64,000 nt of DNA, from assembly GCF_016802725.1 (NCBI RefSeq), contig NC_052667.1:24946346-25010345 (forward strand), read 5' to 3'. Position 1 is the first letter of the stretch. Each line of letters starts with the position of its first letter. The position numbers and the translations under genes are program-made. A model generated the notes under the pieces. That model did no database searches and was not told the origin of the DNA. It was given only the letters and a program-made list of their open reading frames with translations. The stretch is from Solenopsis invicta (lineage: Eukaryota > Arthropoda > Insecta > Hymenoptera > Formicidae). This document shows, piece after piece, positions 1 through 10,926 of this stretch.

Positions 1-1085
1 AAAAGGTAAATTTGTCTAATTATAAAAAAATAATATTATCTTTTTTTTATATTATTTACATAAAATATATATTCTATAATTGTATTTTTTTCTATAGAGA
101 AGAAATTTTTTTTATGAAATTTATTTTAGAAAGAGTTAATTAAGATTGTTGAAGTTCGAGAACATGATTCAAAACTGTTACGCAGGAAGGTATAATGATG
201 ACAATATTCAATATTCAAATAAAAATAAAAGAAACGAGATAAGATTTCTAAGGGTCCTATAATATTATTTCTTCACATCATTCCGAAGGATGCGTTCAGA
301 TTTTCAATTCAAGTGCTTATTTTATCCTCGGTAAAATTTACTCATCCGAAAGTATCATTTTACTCTTGTCTAACATTCAGTAAACAATTTAAGCATAAAA
401 TGACACCTGGAGACCTGGGTGAAGAATCTAAACGCACCCTTGTATAGATGGATGAGCGGGTAAGAAAGTTTCTAACTAGCAGTCACATCCTCTGGTTTCA
501 GTTGCTCGAGGGCGCCACGTGCTTCGCATGACACTCAGGTGGCAAATTTCCTGGTGTACGAACGTGTACATGCATGGACGAACACGTATGCAAGTATTTT
601 CATTTTACGCTAAATATGGTCAGCTGATGTTGCGTTTCATTTGCCTAATACGAAGATCAGTTTCAATGTCAGGAGATGAGAATCGGTTATATTTAATACC
701 ACATGCGCGTCAAAATACGGATAGGGTGCAAATAATAGTCGCTCGTTATAATCCAATATTAATAATCTAATATTGAAACATATTTATATCAGTCACGTGT
801 TATAATTTTAATATTGAATTTATTAGATATTGGCTGCAATCAAAATATTAATAAAAAAATTTGATCTGGCATAACTAATTTTCTCATGTAATAATTAAGT
901 ATAATTTTAAATATAAAGTTAACAATAAAAATCTCCCAAAAGTAGATCTTGTGCAATCCAGTTCACATAAATCGATTTATATAAATTTTCATGATTCTAT
1001 TTTTGAATTCTACTCTTATCTTAAACTTTTAAAATATTAATTATTATTATTTTAAATATCTATAGAGCAATTTTATCTTATTTAA
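1..1085. other. AT-rich non-coding stretch
   Basis: No convincing exon is visible. The only longer reading frame (519-770, +) starts in a locally GC-richer patch near 500-720, matches nothing I recognise and has no supporting splice context. The DNA could be the 3' flank of a further gene unit to the left, because the block just downstream (about 1090-1597) is a copy of DNA found after gene copy 2. Confidence 0.4.
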
Positions 1086-1089
1086 AACT

Positions 1090-1597
1090 TTTTTTTATAT
1101 ATATTCAAATAAAATTTTAAAGTTTCATGAAAGATTTAAAATCTATGTTATTTATAGTTTTCTAAAGAATAAGCTGGTCCAAAAGATAGAGACAAAAGCA
1201 AGTAAAAATAATACAATAGATATAGAAAGGAGAATTCACATAAAAGTGACACGTGCACGATTGCAGAGTAAGGCTGCGCAATTATCGATCGCTACAGTTC
1301 CACTTTTGTAAGACAGAAATGTAGCTACAGTTTCTCCCCTTACGCCCTTCGAGTCAACCCTCACACATCCTGCCAGGACGTGATTTTTCATCGATGCCTT
1401 TCTAGCGTCACAAGTCGTATTTCTCATGCGAAGGTTACGATGAGCCAAAGGTCAGACTTTTTTTAGAGTATTCATAGCTTAACCGGTTCGGATTAAAGTC
1501 GTAAAATCGATCGAAAAACTTATTGCTGTACACTACACGATTACACATATTTATTCAAGAAGATGCGCCACTACGATTGTAGCTGTAGCCACTTAAA
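1090..1597. repeat. Duplicated flank block A (left copy)
   Basis: This block aligns by eye, in the same orientation, with about 19990-20471. Shared landmarks in the same order are a cAAATAAAATTTTaa stretch, a CACGTGCACGATTGCAG segment containing an E-box (CACGTG), ATTATCGATCGCTA, TTTCTCATGCGAA, GGTCAGACTTTTTTT, and CTTAACCGGTTCG followed by TCGTAAAATCGATC. Divergence is substantial with indels, so the duplication is not recent. The block lies upstream of gene copy 1 and downstream of gene copy 2. The short reading frames in it are not alike between copies, which argues against coding. Confidence 0.75.
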
Positions 1598-1779
1598 AAG
1601 TAACTAGGGCTAAAGTTACTAGACAAAAGCAATTTATTAATAACGTATGGGACGATTTATTCTAGCAAACGATTTTACTCTGAAATATTCATGAAATCAT
1701 GAGATAGATTTCAAATGGAGATTACATCTAAGGGTCGATTGTGACTGCGTATCAAGATTCACTGTTAGGTACTTAGAAT

Positions 1780-2640
1780 CCACAGTTGAGTGAGCGCTCG
1801 CTGTTATTGGTGTATTCTTCTACATCATCCAATCAAACCTTTAGATCTAGAAGAGTACACCAATGGCCGTGTCCAGCAGACTCAACATGTTGAGATATTC
1901 TTCTAGGGATACGGTCAAGGTCAAGTTGATGCTACAAATGTTTTGAATCATTCCTTGATTGGTCAATTTGTAAAATTCTTTGTTCTGTTTAATTAATCAA
2001 AGCTTCGAAGCATTTTCAAAAGTCCGTTTGGGACCTATGTGTTCGAATGTGTTCGCCCGTTACTGATATTTTCTTTAACCGTCGATCGCATCATAATTGG
2101 CCTGTTGTCCTTCATGTTTTGATTTCTAGAACTGATTTTGCTTACTGGTTGTGTCACTCCCGCCCATCCAATCCAAGGAGTGGGGTACCAAAACACAAGA
2201 AGCTTCGAAGCATTTGTAATGTCCGATTGATCGCAACCTATCATACAGTCAAATCTTTAAATCTAAAAGAATACAGCGAGCTATCACGCAACTGTTGAGT
2301 CCACTGAACGTACTCATTTTGATACCGTTTCGTTGCAGCTCGCAACGTGTTCATTTTGATACCGTTTGTCGCGAATAGAAGTACAGAGGTGTCACGTGTT
2401 TGGCTGGTTGAGCACGAAAGAAGAAAATTTGAGAAAATCTAACGAGATTTGTATGTACGAAAGAGATTGTATTTACATCTACGAAGTACGTTTTGACTCC
2501 CTCGGCGTGGAGGGGAGAAAGACACGTCTACTGTGATAAAGAAAAAATCGCCGGTTAAAGTACGATAATAAAAAATTGTTTTTTTGTCACGAAGTAATCG
2601 TTTCATTGGGGAAAAATGAATAATAAAATTTAGATAATTT
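1780..2640 (+). promoter_or_regulatory. Duplicated 5' flank of gene copy 1
   Basis: This region matches about 11985-12500 upstream of gene copy 2. Shared parts are a hairpin, TTGAGTCC-type motifs, CTCATTTTGATA, a GTCACG/ACAAG block, CGAAAGAAGAAAAT, AACGAGATTTGTATGTACGA, GACACG, and GTCACGAAGTAATC near the presumed transcript start. The same DNA precedes the ATG of both copies at a similar distance, so it probably contains promoter and 5' UTR. No TATA box or initiator could be assigned with confidence. Confidence 0.5.
1784..1905. repeat. Hairpin/MITE-like inverted repeat upstream of copy 1
   Basis: The core arms ATTGGTGTATTCTTCTA (1806-1822) and TAGAAGAGTACACCAAT (1848-1864) pair at 16 of 17 positions around a 25-nt loop. 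Outside them, the CAGTTGAGTGAGCGC side faces CAGACTCAAC, extending the dyad imperfectly to about 120 bp. The orthologous hairpin before copy 2 is at about 11995-12110. Confidence 0.65.
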
Positions 2641-2735
2641 TCCAGTTAAAGAAAACTTCTGTGTAAGACTGGCTTTAGTCTCTACACGTTGTCTACGCAA
2701 ATCATTGGATCAAAGAGTTCAATAACATCCTAAAA

Positions 2736-3354
2736 ATGTCGATTCAAGGAATTGAGAAGGTTAACACACAAGCTGAAACGGCGCAATGTTTGCCAAAACT
2801 TTACAACAGTAAGAGAATTGGATTTATCTATCAATTGTATCATCACGTTTTTTTCAACATATGATAACTTTGCTAATGAAATTTTTATTTCTTAGTATAT
2901 AAGAAATTGAAGATCAAGAACACTTCCTTGACAGAGGCACTCTCAAAAGAAAAACAAAACAGTCAAGCATTTTTGGCACAAAATGTACAGCTAATGGAAC
3001 AAATTCAAAAGTTAAAAGTGGCATACAACACGCGAAATGTAAGTATTATTTATATTACAAAAGATTGCACAAAACTAAAAATTTCACTTACAAATATGTT
3101 TGATTAATTTACAAAATTACCAATTATACATAACTATCAATGCAAGTTAATGTGATAAATTTCAGTTGAATAAAAGTCGTAAACATTTAATAAGTTTACC
3201 AAATCATTTATAATTATGCATGTAACTGCCAATAAATATGTATATTTATATGCAAGCATATATATTTATATACGCACATATGTACATTTGCACACAAGTT
3301 TGGCACTTTTACACAGTTACCAATAAAGATGGTGTGATAAATTCTAATGGATAT

Positions 3355-3404
<50 letters not shown>

Positions 3405-6400
3405 CTGTGTCTATGTAAAATTTAATTTGTTAAGTAAAATAATTATATCTTATGTGATCTAAGGTAGCATTTTGCAATTTTTTTCTAATTTTTTGTTGAG
3501 TTCTGAATAAGAAACTGATGGCCAGATTTAAAGGAGAAAATATTTCTAAACATTAATTTAAAATATGACACAGTTTCAAATATTTATGTGGGTGCAGTGA
3601 AGATTTTTAGAAAAAATGTCTTTTAGATCGTATTGGATACATATGTATTGAATATGGCCTAATTATTTTCTTCTTTTTCGTCCAAAATCCAAAAATGTTA
3701 GCAAAATAAGCAATAAGCAATCTAATGTTACATTTTATAAGTTTATAAGTTTAATATATTGATATATTAATTGACATATTAACATATAAGTACAGAACTA
3801 TTTTCGTTAACAATAATTATTAAATAAATAATTATTAAATAAATAAATAATTGATTTATCTAAACTTTTCCCTTTGAAACCATGGCTTATAAATTGGAAT
3901 TCTGGTAGATTAAAATTTATAATCTGAAGTATTTAAAAAGTACTACAAAACCAATGTGTACTCATTATTGATCTAAGCCATATAGGTTCTACTTTACAAA
4001 AAGTTCTTTTTCTTTGACTATAAACAATGCTATGACAAAAATATAAATTAAATACTGCATTATAAAGTATAAATATAGAGTATAAATATAGAGAAATATA
4101 TACAATAATATGAACAGTGGAAATTAATAATCATCACTATAATTATAGAAAGTAACTTTCCTATGAAATATTAGGTCATGAGAAATATAATCAAGAAAAT
4201 TCTACTTTTGATCTCAATCAACAACAAAATACACAACAAACTAAACAGTCAATTATAAATAGTCATGTTGACAGTCTGTACTAGTGTTATTTATACATAC
4301 TTTCAATTCATTTGAAAGTTGAAATCCAAAAGTAACATAATAGAGACATAAATCCATCCTAACTTAAAATGATGAATAGTGCATTTCGTATTTTCATCCA
4401 TTTGAGTCCATTTAAATCTAAAAATACTCCAGGATTCTAAAGCGTGAATTTGAATAAATTAAAGTAAATTTCTGCAATTGTCTATTCATTTGAATTTGTT
4501 TTTATTTGTTAAGGATTTATTATTTGTTGTAGACTGTAATTTCCAATGTACTGAATAATGCAAAAGAAGTACAGAAAATGTTAGATATAATGACTAAATA
4601 CACAACAAATACTATTTTCATATGCCAAAAGGAGCTTGATGCTTCCAACATTGATGTGAAACTGTCATCTTCTGTTTCTGTCAGTAAGTAATACATGTAT
4701 TAATACTGCTCTCCACAATTCGAAATTTTCTTTAGGCTGCGCGAACATTCTTGAATTCGGGAGATCCAGATTCAAACCATGGATGAGGTCTTATTTTTTT
4801 GCAATAAAATAATTTAGTTCTTCCGCAGAGAGGAGATATTATATATGCTTCTTGTAGCATTAATATTACTGTTCTAGCTTCATGACTATGTATCAAGTTC
4901 GATGAATATGCGACGCGCAGTTTGAGTTGGAAATCGTAAAAATTAAAAATTATTATTTGGCATTAAGAACCACTGTGACTGACAGAAGCCTTCTATTTTC
5001 GTGCTTTAATTTCATCAATCCGATATAATGTATTATTAATTTAAATTTCTCTTTCAAGTATATAACTGAAGATTATGATCTTTATTTGATGCATGCTTCA
5101 CGTTATTGTCTTAGCAAATGGACTCTCAGTATCTTTTGCGAGAGGTGATAAATTAAAAATCTGATATACCAATTAAAAATGTGATGTGTTCTGTGTAAAT
5201 TTGAATCTGGATCTATGCCACAGAGCAGATACACAACTCTAATGCCACGATCACTGGTGTTTCTGTATTATTGTATCTATAATTATAAAATAGTTTGGTC
5301 AAATTTTACTAAAGGTATATGTTTGTCGAAATTGATATTGTCACATTATTATAATTTTAAGGCTAAATTTTAAGAAAAAATTTTTGCTGTGTATATACAT
5401 TGCATATTATTGTACTATTATACTCAGAATATGTATTTATATTGGAAAATATTTCAGAGAAAGATTTGTCCAACAAAATGTCGAGAAAATCACCAGTCAA
5501 AGATGTGGTGAAACCTATGGTGAATGAGTACACCAAACCTATAATTAATTTAAGTCAAATTAACATGGAGAATATTAATAATATATCGAAACTGAGTGAT
5601 ATACAACAAGAAGTAATTACACCTACTAAAAGTCCAAAAATTAACGAGACTAGATCACCAATTACTTCTTTGTCCTCTATACCTCTAAATTATGTACGTA
5701 CATATATATTTTCTATCGCTTTTTTGCACATATGTGTATACATGAAACTTATTTGCATATAGAGAAGAAGGGAGTATTGTGGGTATTGTAGATATTAAAC
5801 TAAACCAATTTTTTCAAATTATTTTTTGGTTAGCCATATTATCATCACTTTCTTTCTCTTCCACCGATGCAGTTATATTTTTAAAAATCACGTCCTTTAA
5901 ATAATAAATATTCAATTATTTTAAGTCTAGAATCTATTAAATAACACTTTGTTGTGCTGTATTATCCTCTTCTCCTCTAAATATTTGGCAACAAGTGGAA
6001 AAAATTCAAGGAATGATTTTAGATAAAACAAGATGAAAATGGAGATAACATAATACGATTAAGGCTTTGTTTGTTAATTATAAATGTTTATATATTCATA
6101 TATTTTACGTATTTTTACGTAAATATTTAAGTATTTAGAATTGCAAAAAAATCGAGAATAGTAAAATTTCGATGGAGGTTTTGTTTTTTAATCATAAAAT
6201 TTAAACATCCATGCTTTAGGCCTTTTATACATAAATATTTAAACCTTTGTAATTATAAAATAAATATCAGATATTTTGTTATTCTTTTTTTTTTATTTTA
6301 TCAGCTAGAACCATTCTTTGAATGTTCTCCTACTTGTTATCGAATACTTTGTGTACTATCGAGTTATATAAATTTAAAAAAAGATTTTACAACCAACATT

Positions 6401-9400
6401 TGTCAAGGACTAAAATTTTTTTTTCAAAATGACATTTAGAAAAACGATGGTACGTACAGACTGCCAGAAAGATTGACAATTTCATCTTCCCGAGATAACG
6501 GTATTTTTAATAGATAATATATGTGTATTGATTAGTTATATAATTATATTTAGTACATTTAACATTATCATTTACACTTACAGAGACAAACAAACAAAAA
6601 TTAAAAAGAAAAAGAGGAAATTGCCATTTAGTATCTGACAATGATAAAACTCCATCAAGTACGAAACATTATGAAGTAAGTGCAATATATATACATCAAG
6701 AAAAGAATATTTCTAAATTACTGCAATAGCAATTTATTAGTATTAGGAATGTCGCTTTAGCCATGTGATATAGAATAATAGTCTCATATAACTTTTACCT
6801 TTTAAATGTTGCATACATAATTTTCTCTTTTAAATAAATTTCTTTTAGAATTTATGCTTAAAATCTCGGTAATCATGGAACATTGAAAAATTTTAGTAAA
6901 GTTATAGTAAAGTTTACTAAAATTATAAACATAAAATTCTTTAACGTACCACGATGTTTAAACTATTCTTATTGTATTATTATGTCCCATAGATAATTGA
7001 TATCACAAGTGAGGAGAGTGATGATGACACGATTGTATTAGACAAAATAAATGCGGAATCGCAGTTTATTAACGAGGAAAGTAAAACGCACACAGACGCA
7101 TCAAGAAAAGATAACGTACAACTAAATAATAGAGTCTCTACTAAAAAATTTAGGTGGAATGCGAGTATGACGAAAAAATCGAAGCTGTCGCAAAATAATA
7201 CCCGAACTTGTGAGAAAAAAGGTCTGCAGAAAGATCCAAAGTCGCTGTTCAATAATATTACATCACTCCAGGATGAGCTAGAAAAACTCAAATCTAGTGT
7301 TACGAAAAGCAACAAAGAGATATCGAAAGCTACGCAAAATACTCAAGGGGAGGAAAAAAGTCCACAGGAAGATCTAAAGTCGCTGTCCAACAATATCATA
7401 CCACTGCAGGATGAGCTAGAAAAACTCGAATCTAGCGTTACGAAAAACAACAAAGAGATATCGAAAGCTACGCAAAATACTCAAGGGGAGGAAAAAAGTC
7501 CACAGGAAGACCTAAAGTCGCTGTTCAATAATATCACGTCACTGCAGCATAAGCTAGAAAAACTCAAATCTAGCGTTATGAAAAGCAACAAAGAGATATC
7601 AAAAGCTACGCAAAATACTCAAGGGGAAGAAAAAAGTCCACAGGAAGATCTAAAGTCGCTGTCCAACAATATCATATCATTGCAGGATGAGCTAGAAAAA
7701 CTCGAATCTAGCGTTACGAAAAACAACAAAGAGATATCGAAAGCTATGCAAAATACTCAAGGGGAGGAAAAAAGTCCACAGGAAAACCCAAAGTCGCTGT
7801 CCAATAATATCATGCCACCGCAGGATGAGCTAGAAAAACTCGAGTCTAACGTTACGAAAAGCAACAAAGAGATATCGAAAACTATACAAAATACACAAGG
7901 GGAGGAAAAAAGTCCACAGGAAGATCCAAAGTCGCTGTCCAATAATATCATGCCACCACAGGATGAGCTAAAAAAACTCGAGTCTAACGTTACGAAAAGC
8001 AGCAAAGAGATATCGAAAACTATACAAAATACACAAGGGGAGGAAAAAGGTCCACAGGAAGACCCAAAGTCGCTGTTCAACAATTTCATGTCAATGCAGG
8101 ATAACGAGCCAGAGAAACTTGAATCTAGCGTTACGGAAAGTAACAAAGAAATATTGGAAGCTACTGATATGCCATCATCGGAGAAAGACGCAGCACCCAT
8201 AACCGAATCTAATTCTTATCAAAAAGCGGGGATTAATATTGGTGAACTACTTCCGGCAGCGACTGCATCCAATTATGAAAGAACTTTAGATGATCCCAAA
8301 GATGTCACTGTTAAGAAAAAAAATGTATAAAATAATAAAATACGTAAATATTTAAGTATACAGAGCTACAAAATCAAGAATAACAAAATGTCAATGGAGG
8401 TTTCGTTTTTTAATTATAATGTTTAAACATCCGTGCTTTAAGAATTTTTTACGTGAATGTTTAAACCTTTATAATTATAAAATACACTGCTTTTATCGCA
8501 ATTTTGTTATTTTTGATTTTTTATTTCCGCTAGAACTATTCTTCGAATTTTCTCCTATTTGTTGTCAAATACTTTGTATATTATTAAGTTGTATAAATTT
8601 AAGAAAAAATAAACTTTTCTATGATTTTGATATAATTGTTTTAGGAAAATGATCGTACGTACAGGCTGCCAGTAAGATTGACAAATTCATCATCACAAGA
8701 TAATGGTATTTTTAATTTTTAAGCGTAATAAGTGTATTAATCAGTTAATATAATCATTAAGATTTAAATACATTTACAGCGATGGACAAACAAGAATTAC
8801 AAAGAAAAAAAGTACGCTATTTTTCAAGACGATTAGCAAGCGCCTCTCTTTCGCCAGCGCAAAGGACAATGTATGAAACTTTGTCAAGTGCTGAATATAT
8901 TGAAGTAAGTGGTACTACAATAAAATTTAAGGTTTTCTCTAAATTATTGCAGTAGTCACAATTTGTTAGGACTAGGAATGTCACTTTATCGATATGATAT
9001 GGAAAAATAATGTGTTTAATACGAATTGCCTTTTAAAATGTTGCATGCGCAGAGAATTTTAGAAAATTTATCTTTATAATTGTAGGACAGCATAGATATT
9101 GAAGAATTTTAATAAAGTTAAAGTAAATTTTTATTAAAGTTCTAAAAATAAAATATTTTAAGGTATGATGTTTAAACTGTTATTATTGTATTATTTTCTA
9201 GCAAATTGACCTCACAAATGATGATGACACACCTCACGAGCTATCGGATAGAATAAATGTGGAATCGCAGTCTGTTAAGGAGGAGAATGAAATGCACGCA
9301 GATGTATCGGAAAAAGATAACGTACAAATAAATAGTAAAGTCCCTAATAAGAATTTTAGGGATTGGAATAAGAATAAACCCAAAAACTCAAAACTGTCGC

Positions 9401-10506
9401 AAAATAATATCCAAGAGGAGGAAAAAGGTCCACAGGAGGAAAGTCCAAAGTTATTCAACAAAACTATGCCATCACAAGATAATGAGCCAAAGAAACTTGA
9501 ATCTAGCGTTACGTTAGGTAACAAGGAAATATCGAAAGCTACTGATGTGTCAGAAAGAGATGCGGTGCCTATTGCCGATGATTCTGGTTCTGACTCTAAC
9601 TCTTCTTGTCACAAAGCGGGCATTAATATTGGCAAGTTACTTTCGATAGCGACCGCGACCAATCGTGAAAGGAGTTCAAATAGCAAAGATTCCGTTATCC
9701 AAATCGAAAGTGATACCGAATTAATGATACCGAAAAACACGAACATCACTGTATTGAAGCCAAGCACAAACGAATCTGACTATTTTAATATTATGATAAA
9801 ATTGCCGTTAATTTCATTTAATGATCATAAGAAAACATCGACACTAGATAAGACAAAACATTCCAATATAAGCGTTAAAAAAACGAATACGAAAGTGCAA
9901 ATGAGTCCCGCGAAAAATTCTTCGACAATTAGTGAAGCCAAATGGAAAAATATTCGAGATCCGAGCAAGGTGAAAGTTTTATTGGAGAAACTGGATAAGT
10001 CAATCCCAAAACCTCGCTCAACAATACCGAAAATTCAACCTCAGGTACGTGAAATTACAAATTATTAAAATTCTACGAGATTTTTTTCTTATAAGTCAAC
10101 TTTTTTCATATTCTGGATTTGCAGAAAAGACGTTCGATGAAGATAATCGAAACTTAAAAGAATCTCAATTGAATAAGTAAAAATTCTGTTCTTGGATCAG
10201 AATATGTTCTCGTGAGAGAAAACCTCTAATCATGATAATTAGTGGGACAATGGATTTTGAAGAATTTTACTATAATTTTAATAAAATTTATTGAAATATC
10301 TGTAAAATTTATTAAAATATCTGTAAAATTAAATATTATTCTTTTTATTATAGAAATGCATTTATTGTAAAACTCTAATCAGAAAGTGCGATATGACTCC
10401 CCACATTAGAAATGCACACTACAATGCTTATAATTGTAACATTTGTGGTAAAAGTCATTATAATATTGAAACATTAGGATCGCATAAGGCGAGAGTGTAT
10501 AATTAA
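2736..10506 (+). CDS. Tandem gene copy 1: coiled-coil, repeat-rich, zinc-finger protein (shugoshin-like, tentative)
   Basis: Proposed exons: 2736-2808, 2896-3038, 4533-4683, 5458-5693, 6440-6500, 6584-6675, 6993-8324, 8645-8705, 8780-8904, 9202-10044, 10354-10506. Every junction is GT-AG, all phases agree, and the sum is 3270 nt (1089 aa plus stop). The ATG at 2736 opens the first exon and its counterpart starts copy 2. Residues about 25-90 form a Lys/Gln/Asn-rich heptad region (KNTSLTEALSKEKQNSQ, then LAQNVQLMEQIQ) resembling the shugoshin N-terminal coiled coil. Exon 7 carries seven 46-residue repeats (about residues 330-651). The large exons 7 and 10 begin IIDITSEESDDD and QIDLTNDDD, like SUMO-interacting motifs. 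The last exon encodes a C2H2 finger. An AATAAA signal overlaps the end (10507-10512). Known shugoshins protect centromeric cohesin; no C-terminal shugoshin motif is visible, so the family name is an inference. Gene structure is fairly sure, function is not. Confidence 0.72.
2896..3038 (+). CDS. Copy 1 exon 2: coiled-coil exon
   Basis: The exon is entered with one base from exon 1 and ends in phase 0 at AAT|GTAAGT. It encodes about 48 residues with hydrophobic spacing L-x3-L...L-x2-N-x2-L-x3-I, the pattern of the shugoshin N-terminal dimeric coiled coil. The equivalent exon of copy 2 (12733-12875) has exactly the same length (143 nt) and keeps SKEKQN and the LMEQ core. Confidence 0.7.
3362..3402. 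repeat. (TA)n microsatellite in intron 2 of copy 1
   Basis: An uninterrupted TA dinucleotide run of about 40 bp. Copy 2 has a TA run in a different intron (15432-15465, just before exon 4), so the two are probably independent. Confidence 0.95.
4290..4515. repeat. MITE copy (AGCAAACG family) in intron 2 of copy 1
   Basis: An AT-rich segment of repeated words such as ATTTCGTATTT, ATCCATTTGA and CATTTAAATC, ending TCTATTCATTTGAATTTG. These words recur at 14640-14810, 23747-24067, 31800-32125 and 32483-32738. The same element sits at the equivalent place in copy 2 (left end lost), so it was inserted before the gene duplication. Confidence 0.6.
6993..8324 (+). CDS. Copy 1 exon 7: SIM-like motif plus seven 46-aa repeats
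   Basis: The exon follows ...CCCATAG, opens with IIDITSEESDDD (hydrophobic-hydrophobic-Asp-hydrophobic-Thr plus acidic run, SUMO-interacting-motif-like), and stays open for 444 codons. The donor is AAT|GTATAA; read-through would terminate two codons later at 8330. The homologous copy 2 exon ends at the equivalent AAT|GTATTT, which supports splicing here. The tail (KAGINIGELLPAATASNYER) matches the middle of exon 10, showing that exons 7 and 10 descend from one ancestor. Confidence 0.72.
7223..8188 (+). repeat. In-frame 138-bp minisatellite, seven units (46 aa each)
   Basis: The phrase TCcaCAGgaagA...CCAAAGTCGCTGT recurs at 7223, 7361, 7499, 7637, 7775, 7913 and 8051, exactly 138 bp apart each time. 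Each unit carries an N-terminal PQEDxKSLxNNI part, an xELEKLESxVTKxNKEISKA part with coiled-coil character, and QNTQGEEKS. The last unit is variant, with one extra codon (DNEPEK). Unit-to-unit differences are few, so the array was recently expanded or homogenised. Copy 2 has one unit at about 16867-17004. Confidence 0.95.
9202..10044 (+). CDS. Copy 1 exon 10: second module large exon
   Basis: The 281-codon exon begins QIDLTNDDDTPHELSDRIN, again SUMO-interacting-motif-like. It contains one divergent unit of the 46-residue repeat, then KAGINIGKLLSIATATNRER and VIQIESDTEL (a third acidic hydrophobic patch), followed by a Ser/Thr/Lys-rich tail. The donor CAG|GTACGT keeps phase 0 into the zinc-finger exon. 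A decayed mini-exon-like segment (about 10125-10176) lies in the following intron; including it would break the zinc-finger frame. Confidence 0.7.
10354..10506 (+). CDS. Copy 1 exon 11: C-terminal C2H2 zinc finger
   Basis: Acceptor TTTTTATTATAG. In the phase set by exon 10 it encodes 50 residues: a complete finger C-x2-C-x11-H-x4-H (Cys1041, Cys1044, His1056, His1061) followed by a second C-x2-C-x12-H half that ends before a final His. The frame is fixed by both the phase and the zinc ligands. A degenerate relative of the exon start occurs at about 11141 and in copy 2 at about 19835. Confidence 0.68.
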   Translation, partial: KCIYCKTLIRKCDMTPHIRNAHYNAYNCNICGKSHYNIETLGSHKARVYN

Positions 10507-10528
10507 AATAAACATGTTTTAAAAACAA

Positions 10529-10926
10529 CTTTTGATTTAACTTAATTTTATCTTAACATAATTTTTAGTTAAGTTTTTTGTTAATGTAACTTTAATTAAA
10601 AGTTTATTCTGTAAAATATTATTCATATAAATTAGAATGTAACTTTTTAAAGTTAGATTACTCAAAACAATTATGATATGGCCACCAAATTTAATATTTT
10701 TATTTGTGAATTAAGTTTATATAAAATAACAAGGAAGTATTGTTTGTATATGGAAATATATTAAAAAACATTTTTTTTTTAATATAAATTTTTAACTAAA
10801 GAAAAAATTAATAAATTAAAGTTTATGTGTTTCAAAAGTAATTAAAGTTAAAAACTAAATCATTTAAAATTAACAAAGTTAATTTTGTAGCTTTATTATT
10901 TAATTTGTTAACTAGTTCCTATTTCG
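10529..10926. repeat. AT-rich TTAACTT-type palindromic MITE, copy a
   Basis: The segment is packed with TTAACTT/AAGTTAA words in both orientations and ends GTTAACTAGTTCCTATTTC. Related copies are at about 20714-21175 and 26746-27255. It begins directly behind the poly(A) signal of gene copy 1. Boundaries are approximate. Confidence 0.6.

Noticed and set aside
7757..8200. Minus-strand open frame of 147 codons, and a similar one at 6980-7315
   Set aside because: They are antisense shadows of the repeat exon of gene copy 1; the Ser/Leu/Phe-rich translation is the complement of the Lys/Glu/Gln-rich repeat.
10125..10176. Possible extra exon between exons 10 and 11 of copy 1
   Set aside because: It has acceptor- and donor-like ends and a homologue in copy 2, but its 52 nt would put the zinc-finger exon out of frame, so it was left out of the main model.
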